A DNA stretch of 40,852 bases, taken from NCBI GenBank assembly GCA_019416265.1, contig DXXQ01000143.1:1-40852 (forward strand), in the 5' to 3' direction. The notes under the pieces were generated by a model. That model was not told the origin of the DNA, searched no databases, and saw nothing but the letters and a program-made list of their open reading frames with translations. Positions 25,121-31,580 of this stretch are shown here, one piece after another. The position numbers and the translations under genes were made by a program. Every line of letters begins with the position of its first letter. Positions within the stretch are counted from its first letter, which is position 1. Source of the stretch: Clostridiales bacterium (GTDB lineage Bacteria; Bacillota; Clostridia; Lachnospirales; Lachnospiraceae).

Positions 25121-25163
25121 TTTGCCCGGAAGAATTTCCTGAAACGAAATTCTTCCGGGCAAA
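25121..25163 (+). terminator. Terminator after the transglutaminase-like gene
   Basis: TTTGCCCGGAAGAATTT (25121-25137) pairs perfectly with AAATTCTTCCGGGCAAA (25147-25163) over 17 bp, with a 9-nt loop and a moderately T-rich tail. It starts 12 nt past the stop. Confidence 0.82.
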
Positions 25164-25178
25164 TGTGATTTTATCACA
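25164..25178. promoter_or_regulatory. Crp-like palindrome upstream of thioredoxin
   Basis: TGTGATTTTATCACA is a perfect 15-nt palindrome (TGTGAT, TTT, ATCACA) placed directly after the terminator and 79 nt before trxA. It resembles a Crp/Fnr-family half-site arrangement but has a shorter spacer than classic Crp sites. Confidence 0.45.
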
Positions 25179-25257
25179 GAACTTCTCCCCAGTCTGATGT
25201 ATATTTAAGCCACAAAGAAAAAAACTAAAAAAAACAATCCTAAAGGAGGACAAATAT

Positions 25258-25563
25258 ATGTCAGCTATCAATATAAATAAAAACAATTTCCAGAACGAAG
25301 TTATGAATTCCAGCAACCCGGTTCTTTTAGATTTCTGGGCTCCATGGTGCGGACCATGCCGTATGGTAGTTCCCATTGTTGAGGAAATCGCAGAGGAGCG
25401 TTCCGACATCACAGTAGGCAAGGTCAACGTAGACGAGCAGCCGGAGCTTGCAAGCCAGTTCGGCATCATGAGCATTCCTACCCTGGTGGTAATGAAGGAC
25501 GGCAAGATCGTCAACCAGGCAATGGGCGCCCGCTCCAAGAGCTCCATTCTCGAAATGCTGTAA
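25258..25563 (+). CDS. trxA: Thioredoxin
   Basis: A 101-aa cytoplasmic disulfide reductase. The active site WAPWCGPC (Cys-Gly-Pro-Cys near residues 33-36), the cis-proline segment MSIPTLVV and the fold order are standard. It has no signal peptide. A strong AAAGGAGG lies 8 nt before the ATG. The next gene, rhodanese, starts 13 nt later with its own ribosome site, so it is first of a three-gene unit with rhodanese and a CoA-disulfide-reductase fusion. It could reduce persulfides or disulfides formed by those enzymes (inference from neighbours). Confidence 0.96.
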   Translation: MSAININKNNFQNEVMNSSNPVLLDFWAPWCGPCRMVVPIVEEIAEERSDITVGKVNVDEQPELASQFGIMSIPTLVVMKDGKIVNQAMGARSKSSILEML

Positions 25564-25576
25564 AGGAGGAAGATTT

Positions 25577-25897
25577 ATGGGATTCTTCGATATTTTCAAA
25601 CAGGCAGACATCAATCAGGGTGTAAAAGACTTTCTTGCTTCCCCGGGAGCAGTTCTTCTGGATGTCCGTACCCCCCAGGAATACAGGGAAGGCCGGATTC
25701 CGGGAAGTAAAAACCTTCCTCTGCAGACTATCGACCAGGTATCCTCTGTGGTAAGCTCCACAGATACTCCACTGTTCGTATACTGTCACTCAGGCGCCCG
25801 AAGCCGTCAGGCATCCGGTATCCTGCAGAGCATGGGCTATACAAATGTAAACAATATCGGCGGCATTGCCGCATATTCAGGAAAGGTGGAACAGTAA
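25577..25897 (+). CDS. Rhodanese-domain sulfurtransferase
   Basis: A 106-aa single-domain rhodanese. The CH2A-like motif LLDVRTPQEYREGRIPGSKNLPL and the active-site loop YCHSGARSRQA with nucleophilic Cys in the CxxGxRS form of persulfide-carrying rhodaneses are visible. It transfers sulfane sulfur between thiols. It sits between thioredoxin and the CoADR-rhodanese fusion, with start-stop spacing that implies cotranscription (1 nt to the next gene). Confidence 0.94.
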   Translation: MGFFDIFKQADINQGVKDFLASPGAVLLDVRTPQEYREGRIPGSKNLPLQTIDQVSSVVSSTDTPLFVYCHSGARSRQASGILQSMGYTNVNNIGGIAAYSGKVEQ

Positions 25898-25898
25898 G

Positions 25899-27590
25899 AT
25901 GAAGATCGTTATTGTAGGCGGAGTGGCGGGAGGCGCCACTGCAGCCGCCCGTATTCGCAGATTAGATGAAAATGCAGAAATCCTTGTCTTTGAGCGGTCA
26001 GGATATATCTCCTACGCCAACTGCGGCCTCCCCTATTACATCGGTGATGTGATCACCGACCCTCAGGATCTGACCTTACAGACTCCCGAAAGCTTTTTTA
26101 CCCGATTCCGGGTAACAATGAAGGTACGCCACGAGGTAACTGCCCTTCACCCTGACAGAAAAACAGTCTCTGTGAAGAACCTGGAAACAGGAGAAGAATT
26201 TGAAGAATCCTACGACAAGCTGATTCTCTCTCCCGGCGCAAAGCCCACTCAGCCCCGTCTTCCGGGTGTGGGACTGGAAAAGCTCTTTACCCTTCGTACT
26301 GTGGAGGACACCTTCCGCATCAAGGAATATATCAATACCAGCCATCCGAAATCTGCAGTTCTTGCAGGAGGCGGCTTCATCGGACTTGAGCTTGCCGAGA
26401 ATTTAAGAGAGCTTGGCATGGAAGTAACCATTGTACAAAGACCAAAACAGCTTATGAATCCTTTTGACCCTGATATGGCCTCTTTCATCCACAGTGAAAT
26501 GCGCAGACACGGTATCCGCCTTGCCCTTGGTCATACAGTAGAAGGATTTGAAGAAAAGGATGGCGGCGTTGACGTTCTCTTAAAGGACGAAGCCCCTCTT
26601 CACGCAGATATGGTCGTTCTTGCCATCGGCGTAACTCCTGACACCGCTCTTGCCAAAGAGGCCGGCCTTGAACTGGGCATTAAGGGAAGCATCGTTGTCA
26701 ATGACCGTATGGAAACCTCTGTTCCGGATATCTATGCTGCCGGGGATGCCGTACAGGTAAAGCACTATGTCACAGGACAGAATGCACTGATCTCTCTGGC
26801 AGGTCCTGCCAACAAGCAGGGCCGTATCATCGCAGACAACATCTGCGGGGGAGACAGCCGTTATCAAGGCAGTCAGGGCAGCAGCGTGATCAAGGTCTTT
26901 GACATGACGGCTGCAACTACGGGAATCAACGAAACAAACGCCCAAAAAGCAGGGCTTGCTACAGATACGGTAATTCTTTCCCCCATGAGCCACGCCGGTT
27001 ACTATCCGGGAGGCAGAGTCATGACCATGAAGGTTGTGTTCGAAAAAGAAACCTACCGTCTTCTCGGCGCACAGATCGTTGGATATGAAGGTGTGGACAA
27101 ACGGATCGACGTACTGGCAACTGCCATTCATGCAGGCATGAAGGCAACACAGCTGAAAGATCTGGATCTTGCCTATGCGCCGCCGTATTCATCGGCAAAG
27201 GATCCGGTAAATATGGCAGGCTTCATGATCGATAACATTGCCAAAGGAAGCCTCAGGCAGTGGCATCTTAAGGATGCAGACAGTCTTCCCCGGGACGGAA
27301 GCGTCACTCTTCTTGATGTGCGCACACCCGGCGAATATTCCAGAGGACATATAGAAGGCTTCAAAAACATTCCTGTGGATGAGCTTCGCGAACATCTGGA
27401 CGAAATCGAAAAGGAAAAGCCCGTCTATGTTATCTGCCAGAGCGGATTGCGCAGTTATATCGCCACCCGTATTCTGGAAGGAAACGGATATGAAGCTTAC
27501 AACTTCTCCGGAGGTTTCCGCTTCTATGATGCAGTAATGAATGACCGCTGCCTGATCAAGACCGCATCAGCCTGCGGTATGGACAAATAA
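25899..27590 (+). CDS. CoA-disulfide reductase/rhodanese fusion (polysulfide or CoA-persulfide reductase)
   Basis: A 563-aa FAD/NAD(P)H enzyme. Residues 1-440 form the pyridine-nucleotide disulfide oxidoreductase fold: the GGVAGGATAAARIRR FAD site, the redox Cys42 in SYANCGLPYYIG, the second nucleotide site VLAGGGFIGLELAENL and the third FAD motif DIYAAGDAVQV. Residues 470-555 are a rhodanese domain with active Cys in CQSGLRS. Fusions of this type (CoADR-Rhd, Npsr) reduce CoA-persulfide or polysulfide. The start: an in-frame ATG exists 33 nt upstream, inside the rhodanese gene, but ATG at 25899 gives the FAD motif and has AAGGTGG before it. It ends the operon, followed by a bidirectional terminator. 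Confidence 0.94.
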   Translation: MKIVIVGGVAGGATAAARIRRLDENAEILVFERSGYISYANCGLPYYIGDVITDPQDLTLQTPESFFTRFRVTMKVRHEVTALHPDRKTVSVKNLETGEEFEESYDKLILSPGAKPTQPRLPGVGLEKLFTLRTVEDTFRIKEYINTSHPKSAVLAGGGFIGLELAENLRELGMEVTIVQRPKQLMNPFDPDMASFIHSEMRRHGIRLALGHTVEGFEEKDGGVDVLLKDEAPLHADMVVLAIGVTPDTALAKEAGLELGIKGSIVVNDRMETSVPDIYAAGDAVQVKHYVTGQNALISLAGPANKQGRIIADNICGGDSRYQGSQGSSVIKVFDMTAATTGINETNAQKAGLATDTVILSPMSHAGYYPGGRVMTMKVVFEKETYRLLGAQIVGYEGVDKRIDVLATAIHAGMKATQLKDLDLAYAPPYSSAKDPVNMAGFMIDNIAKGSLRQWHLKDADSLPRDGSVTLLDVRTPGEYSRGHIEGFKNIPVDELREHLDEIEKEKPVYVICQSGLRSYIATRILEGNGYEAYNFSGGFRFYDAVMNDRCLIKTASACGMDK

Positions 27591-27659
27591 AAACGGATCA
27601 TCCGGCGTTTCCTCTATTTTTGAACTCAGGAACTGCCCATGGCAGTCCGCAATAAAAAT

Positions 27660-27712
27660 CCCTCCGTGGTTACAGGTGCATCCTGAGATGACACCCCACG
27701 GAGGGTCTGTTT
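27660..27712. terminator. Bidirectional terminator between the sulfur operon and the Crp-family gene
   Basis: CCCTCCGTGG (27660-27669) and CCACGGAGGG (27696-27705) form a 10-bp stem with an inner GGTGCATC/GATGACACC stem. On plus it is followed by TCTGTTTTTCT, on minus by a T-rich stretch, so it serves both convergent genes. Confidence 0.88.
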
Positions 27713-27719
27713 TTCTTTA

Positions 27720-28379
27720 TCACGCATCCTGGATAGCTTCCAGCTTCTCTTCGTCCAGGATCTGTATCGTTCCCCTTGACAGCTTCACCATTCCCTCACT
27801 CTGGAAATAGCGGAGCATCCGGGTGATCACCTCCCTGTGGGAGCCAAGATGATTGGCAATGATCTCATGGGTGATTTTCAGCTCCTTTGTCTCCTCAATT
27901 GCAGCTTCCTCCAAAAGAAAAGCCGCAACACGCTTGTCCAGGCTCTTCCACATCACCTGTTCGATCAGCCACATCACATCTGAAAATCTGGATGCCATCA
28001 GTTCGTTGGTATAGTTAGCCACAGGTGCAGATTCTTCCATAATATTCTTATATATTTCCACGGGAATCACCCATAGCTGTGTATCCTTCTCTGCTGCAAT
28101 AGTAACCTCAAACTGTATGGATCTCATCATACAGGACGCGGAAAACAGGCACATATCCCTGTCAAACAGACGGTATATGGTAATCTCCCTTCCCTCATCT
28201 GAGAGAATATAAGCACGGAGCTGGCCGCTTTTGATCAGAAACAGCCCTGTACAGTCCATATTGCCGTTATGAATGATCTCACCCTTCTTCACACTCTTTG
28301 TGATCAGGCTTCCCAGCATTCTGTTCTGCTGATTTTTGTTCAGTTTATTCCATACAGGAAAAACACTTTGAAAATCCAT
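27720..28379 (-). CDS. Crp/Fnr-family transcriptional regulator
   Basis: A 219-aa regulator. Residues 20-120 form the cyclic-nucleotide-type beta-roll (KGEIIHNGN, then LFLIKSGQLRAYILSDEGREITIYRL); residues 150-210 form the winged helix with recognition helix GSHREVITRMLRYFQ, whose Glu and Arg match the E-x-x-T-R pattern that Fnr-like proteins use to read TTGA/TCAA. The N-terminal Cys cluster of true Fnr is absent. Instead C77 and C83 lie in a CLFSASC motif in the effector domain, a possible redox or persulfide sensor (inference). It is divergent from the ORP-like cluster and convergent with the sulfur operon; the shared divergent promoter carries an Fnr-like palindrome. Confidence 0.93.
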   Translation of the reverse strand: MDFQSVFPVWNKLNKNQQNRMLGSLITKSVKKGEIIHNGNMDCTGLFLIKSGQLRAYILSDEGREITIYRLFDRDMCLFSASCMMRSIQFEVTIAAEKDTQLWVIPVEIYKNIMEESAPVANYTNELMASRFSDVMWLIEQVMWKSLDKRVAAFLLEEAAIEETKELKITHEIIANHLGSHREVITRMLRYFQSEGMVKLSRGTIQILDEEKLEAIQDA

Positions 28380-28445
28380 AGGATTCCCTCCTCGCTTTTA
28401 CTTTATACATTCTTTCTAAAAATACGTTCTTGCTTCACTATCTGC

Positions 28446-28474
28446 AGTATAATTTATTTTTCGGCATATGTCAA
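28446..28474 (-). promoter_or_regulatory. Sigma-A promoter of the Crp-family gene
   Basis: On minus: TTGACA (complement 28469-28474), a 17-nt spacer, TATACT (complement 28446-28451). Near-perfect consensus, about 67 nt before the start. Confidence 0.82.
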
Positions 28475-28482
28475 ATACATTA

Positions 28483-28511
28483 TTGACTTATGTCAAAAAC
28501 AGAGTTATACT
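28483..28511 (+). promoter_or_regulatory. Sigma-A promoter of the ORP-like cluster with overlapping Fnr-like box
   Basis: TTGACT (28483-28488), a 17-nt spacer, TATACT (28506-28511). The palindrome TTGACTTATGTCAA (28483-28496) covers the -35. A second TATGTCAAA copy at 28467-28475 overlaps the divergent -35; the two copies start 22 bp apart (two helical turns). Binding of the neighbouring Crp-family protein here would block at least the plus promoter. Confidence 0.8.
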
Positions 28512-28568
28512 AATCCTATCATGAGACAGCATGAATTGTTTTCTACATTATACCAGGAGGTGAAAGCC

Positions 28569-29294
28569 GTGCCAAGACCAAGGAAATGCCGGAAAATCTG
28601 TCAGCTTCCCCAGACTAGGGAATTTTTTCCGGCAGGCGATTCATCCTGTGAAACTGCCGTGATACTGACAGTAGACGAATACGAGGCCATCCGCCTCATT
28701 GACAAACACGGTTTTTCCCAGGAAGAATGCAGTACCTATATGCAGGTTGCAAGAACCACAGTTCAGATGATTTATAATTCCGCCAGAAAGAAACTGGCAA
28801 GTGCGCTGGTGGATGGTCTTCCCCTTCGAATCGAGGGCGGCGATTATCAGCTGTGCGACGGCAACGAAGAATTTCACGGCTGCGCAGGATGCAGGAAGCA
28901 TCACCGCAGCTGCACCCCAATCACTGTTAAGGAGGATGGTATCATGAAAATCGCGATTCCATTGGACGAAAACCAGAAGGATGTATGTATTGTTCTTTCA
29001 CGCGCCCCGTATTTCCTTTTCCGCGAAGACGGAAAGGATACGATCGCAGAAAATCCTGCTGCCCAGGCACAGAGCGGCGCAGGAATTCTGGCAGCTCAGT
29101 TCCTTGTGGACAACAAGGTTGACGTACTGATCACCCTTCGCTGCGGACAGAACGCCGCCGACGTTTTCAAAGCCGCAAATATGAAAATTTATAAATCCGA
29201 ACATAAAGCCGCAGCAGACGATCTTTCCGCACTGGAGGAAGGCAGGCTTAGTGAGCTGACGACCTTCCACGGCGGTTTCCACGGTGTACTGTGA
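28569..29294 (+). CDS. DUF134 regulator fused to NifX-like (ORP-type) domain
   Basis: A 241-aa fusion. Residues 1-110 form a DUF134/UPF0251 protein: PRPRKCRKICQLPQTREFFP, then a helix-turn-helix (VDEYEAIRLIDKHGFSQEEC, then YMQVARTTVQMIY) and a cysteine-rich CAGCRKHHRSC segment. Residues 126-241 are an MTH1175/NifX-type domain (IAIPLDENQKDV, ending FHGGFHGVL). The start is GTG at 28569, 8 nt after AGGAGG; upstream in-frame codons in the promoter region are excluded. An in-frame ATG at 28944 with AAGGAGG 8 nt before it could produce the NifX domain alone. The stop overlaps the first ATPase start. The role may be regulation and metal-cluster binding in the ORP-like complex. Confidence 0.9.
   Translation: MPRPRKCRKICQLPQTREFFPAGDSSCETAVILTVDEYEAIRLIDKHGFSQEECSTYMQVARTTVQMIYNSARKKLASALVDGLPLRIEGGDYQLCDGNEEFHGCAGCRKHHRSCTPITVKEDGIMKIAIPLDENQKDVCIVLSRAPYFLFREDGKDTIAENPAAQAQSGAGILAAQFLVDNKVDVLITLRCGQNAADVFKAANMKIYKSEHKAAADDLSALEEGRLSELTTFHGGFHGVL
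28944..29294 (+). CDS. Possible internal translation product: NifX-like domain alone
   Basis: AAGGAGG at 28929-28935 is followed after 8 nt by ATG at 28944, in frame with the larger gene (codon 126). The product would be 116 aa, MKIAIPLDENQKD to the shared stop, a size typical of free-standing MTH1175-like proteins and beginning like the family (MKIAIP). This would give two proteins from one frame: fused regulator and free ORP-like domain. Confidence 0.6.
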   Translation: MKIAIPLDENQKDVCIVLSRAPYFLFREDGKDTIAENPAAQAQSGAGILAAQFLVDNKVDVLITLRCGQNAADVFKAANMKIYKSEHKAAADDLSALEEGRLSELTTFHGGFHGVL

Positions 29295-30115
29295 AGATTG
29301 CCTGTTTAAGCGGCAAGGGCGGCGCAGGTAAAACACTGACAGCAGTCAATCTTGCTGCGGCAGCCAAAAATGCCACTTACATTGACTGCGATGTGGAAGA
29401 GCCAAACGGCAGACTGTTCCTGAAGCCAGAGAAGGTAAAAGAAACAACTGTCTGCTCCCTTCTCCCTGCTTTTAATGCCGACAAGTGTACCGGATGCAGG
29501 AAATGTGTAGATTTCTGCCGTTTTCACGCCCTGATGTTTCTCAAAGAAAAACCCATGCTCTTTCCGGAGGTGTGCCATAGCTGCGGCGGCTGCATGATGG
29601 TATGTCCGGAAGGCGCCATCACGGAAGAGCCCAAACCTGTGGGAATCCTTGAAATCGGAACCCATCAGAATATTCAGATAGTCTCCGGTATCCTGAATCC
29701 CGGAGAAGCTTCCGGCGTTCCTCTGATCCGGGAAGCGCTGAAGCACGGAGACGGACTGACGATCATCGATTGTCCTCCGGGCAGCGCCTGCTCCGTTATG
29801 GAAAGCGTTATGGATGCAGACTACTGTGTCCTTGTGGTGGAACCCACTGCATTTGGCTTCCATAATTTCTGTATGGTACATGAGCTGGTCACTCTGCTGA
29901 ACAAAAAGTGCGGCGTTGTGATCAACAAAGAGGATACGCCTTTTGAACCACTGGAGGAGTTTTGCAGGAAACACAATCTTCCTGTCCTTGCCCGGATTCC
30001 CTACAATCCGGAATTTGCTGCTCTTGCAGCCAAAGGGGAAATTATCTCCGAAAAAGATCAACAGGCAAAAGAAATTTTCCAGCGTCTTCTTGCGCAGATC
30101 GGAGGTGCCCTGTGA
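29291..30115 (+). CDS. MinD/Mrp-like ATPase with ferredoxin insert (ORP-cluster, first)
   Basis: A 274-aa cytoplasmic P-loop ATPase. The deviant Walker A SGKGGAGKT lies at residues 6-14, followed by a two-cluster 4Fe-4S insert (CTGCRKCVDFCRFHAL near 60-75 and CHSCGGCMMVCPEGAI near 90-105), then the switch region TIIDCPPGSACSV. The start is GTG at 29291, sharing bases with the stop of the preceding gene (GTGA), so translation is coupled. Desulfovibrio ORP clusters encode two such ATPases (literature), which probably load or maintain the ORP metal cluster. Confidence 0.92.
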   Translation: MKIACLSGKGGAGKTLTAVNLAAAAKNATYIDCDVEEPNGRLFLKPEKVKETTVCSLLPAFNADKCTGCRKCVDFCRFHALMFLKEKPMLFPEVCHSCGGCMMVCPEGAITEEPKPVGILEIGTHQNIQIVSGILNPGEASGVPLIREALKHGDGLTIIDCPPGSACSVMESVMDADYCVLVVEPTAFGFHNFCMVHELVTLLNKKCGVVINKEDTPFEPLEEFCRKHNLPVLARIPYNPEFAALAAKGEIISEKDQQAKEIFQRLLAQIGGAL

Positions 30116-30972
30116 AACGACTACTGATCCTCAGCGGAAAAGGCGGTACAGGCAAAACCACCACTGCAGCAGCGTTCATCCGCTTCGCCCAGGCCAAGGC
30201 CATCGCAGACTGTGATGTGGATGCTCCGAACCTTCATCTTGTCACCGTGCCCGGGACAACCCCTGTCATCTCCGACTTCCTGGGAGGAGACAAGGCTGTC
30301 ATCGATCCGGAGAAATGCATTGGCTGCGGTCTTTGTCAGGAGCGCTGCCGGTTTGACGCCCTTATGGAAGAAAAGGGCAGATACAGAGTAAATGAATATG
30401 CCTGCGAGGGCTGCGGCGTCTGCGCCCATGTCTGCCCCCAGGATGCTGTCCGGCTTGTCACAGATGTGGCAGGACGAAAAGAGCTATATCTCGGCGAGAA
30501 GGTTTTTTCCACCGCCACCCTGAAAATGGGCCGTGGAAATTCCGGCAAGCTGGTCACCGATGTAAAAATGGCTCTGCTGAAAAATGCACCGGAAACCGAC
30601 CTTGCCATTATTGACGGTTCTCCCGGAATCGGCTGCCCTGTCATGGCCTCTGTCAGCGGCATGGATCTGGTTCTGATCGTTGCTGAACCCAGCCTTTCCG
30701 GTCTGAGCGACCTCACCCGGCTGGTAAAGACTGCGGCAACTTTCCAGGCAAAGCTTGCCGTATGCGTAAACAAATGGGATGTAAGTCCCGAACACACACA
30801 GCGGATCAAAGACTTCTGCGAAAAAGAAGGCATTCCCTTCGCAGGGATGATCCCTTATGACAAACGAGCTTCCGAGGCAGTCAATGCCGGTCTCAGCCTT
30901 GCTGATATCGACTGCCCTGCCCGTGATGCAATAAAAGAAATTTTTGAAACTACAAGCAGACTGCTTGAATGA
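30112..30972 (+). CDS. MinD/Mrp-like ATPase with ferredoxin insert (ORP-cluster, second)
   Basis: A 286-aa paralogue of the preceding gene, starting GTG at 30112 in another GTGA overlap, with GGAGG upstream. The Walker A is SGKGGTGKTTTAA near residue 7-19. The ferredoxin insert contains CIGCGLCQERCRFDAL and CEGCGVCAHVCPQDAV; the Walker B/switch is AIIDGSPGIGCPV. The two ATPases differ widely, so they likely form a heterodimer. The open frame extends 50 codons upstream into the first ATPase but lacks family similarity there. Confidence 0.92.
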   Translation: MKRLLILSGKGGTGKTTTAAAFIRFAQAKAIADCDVDAPNLHLVTVPGTTPVISDFLGGDKAVIDPEKCIGCGLCQERCRFDALMEEKGRYRVNEYACEGCGVCAHVCPQDAVRLVTDVAGRKELYLGEKVFSTATLKMGRGNSGKLVTDVKMALLKNAPETDLAIIDGSPGIGCPVMASVSGMDLVLIVAEPSLSGLSDLTRLVKTAATFQAKLAVCVNKWDVSPEHTQRIKDFCEKEGIPFAGMIPYDKRASEAVNAGLSLADIDCPARDAIKEIFETTSRLLE

Positions 30973-30992
30973 AAAGAAAAGGAGTAATGATT

Positions 30993-31352
30993 ATGAAAAT
31001 TGCAGTAGCAGCTATGGGCAACACTGTTGCCGGACATTTTGGACATTGTGAAAACTTTATCTTTTTTGACACCGCTGACGGAAAAATCACATCCGTAAAT
31101 TCCGTACCGAATCCGGGACATCGTCCGGGCTTCCTTCCGAACTTCCTTGCTGACAATGGCGCTGAAGTTGTCATCGCAGGCGGCATGGGCGGCGGAGCTG
31201 TTGATATTTTCAACGAGCGCGGCGTAGAAGTGATCGTAGGCGCTACCGGCGATGCAACTGTGGCTGTGGAAGCTTATCTTCGCGGAGAGCTTGTTTCCAC
31301 AGGTTCTATCTGCCACAACCATGAGCATGCCGACGAGTGCGGCCAGCACTAA
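30993..31352 (+). CDS. NifX-like/MTH1175-type metal-cluster protein with Cys-His tail
   Basis: A 119-aa small protein of the dinitrogenase iron-molybdenum-cofactor (NifX/NafY, MTH1175-like) family; opening KIAVAAMGNTVAGHFGHCENF and core VVIAGGMGGGAVDIF. The Desulfovibrio orange protein, which binds a Mo-Cu-S cluster, belongs to this family. The C-terminal tail CHNHEHADECGQH is Cys/His rich and could bind metal. The ATG at 30993 is preferred over one 24 nt upstream: it has AAAAGGAG 8 nt before it. It is the last gene of the ORP-like cluster, followed by a terminator. Confidence 0.93.
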   Translation: MKIAVAAMGNTVAGHFGHCENFIFFDTADGKITSVNSVPNPGHRPGFLPNFLADNGAEVVIAGGMGGGAVDIFNERGVEVIVGATGDATVAVEAYLRGELVSTGSICHNHEHADECGQH

Positions 31353-31376
31353 AAACAGGTTTTCAGGTAATTTTAC

Positions 31377-31409
31377 AGACCGGTGTCTCTGGATGCCGGT
31401 CTTTTTTAT
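31377..31409 (+). terminator. Terminator after the ORP-like cluster
   Basis: AGACCGG (31377-31383) pairs with CCGGTCT (31396-31402), followed by TTTTTT. A canonical intrinsic terminator 25 nt past the stop. Confidence 0.88.
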
Positions 31410-31580
31410 TCCTGTCAAAGACACCCCCTCTTTTTCTCTGATATTATCATCCAAAATGCACAAATCTATTGATTTCCCCACAGTTACCATGTATTATATT
31501 TTACAGATACGTCCGATTTTTAAAGGATTTTTCTGTATAAATTGGATAACATCTCACAAAATGCAAACGGAGGAAAAGGA

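Noticed and set aside
24336..25547. A 403-codon minus-strand open frame opposite the transglutaminase-like and thioredoxin genes
   Set aside because: It crosses a strong terminator hairpin and two clearly recognised plus-strand genes, and its protein has no recognisable motif; it is a shadow frame.
28269..28568. Upstream extension of the DUF134 frame by 100 codons
   Set aside because: It runs through the Crp gene start and both promoters; the family N-terminus PRPRKCRK begins at GTG 28569 with AGGAGG at the right distance.
29962..30111. Upstream extension of the second MinD-like ATPase by 50 codons
   Set aside because: It overlaps the first ATPase out of phase, has no homology, and the GTG at 30112 has GGAGG and gives the family start.
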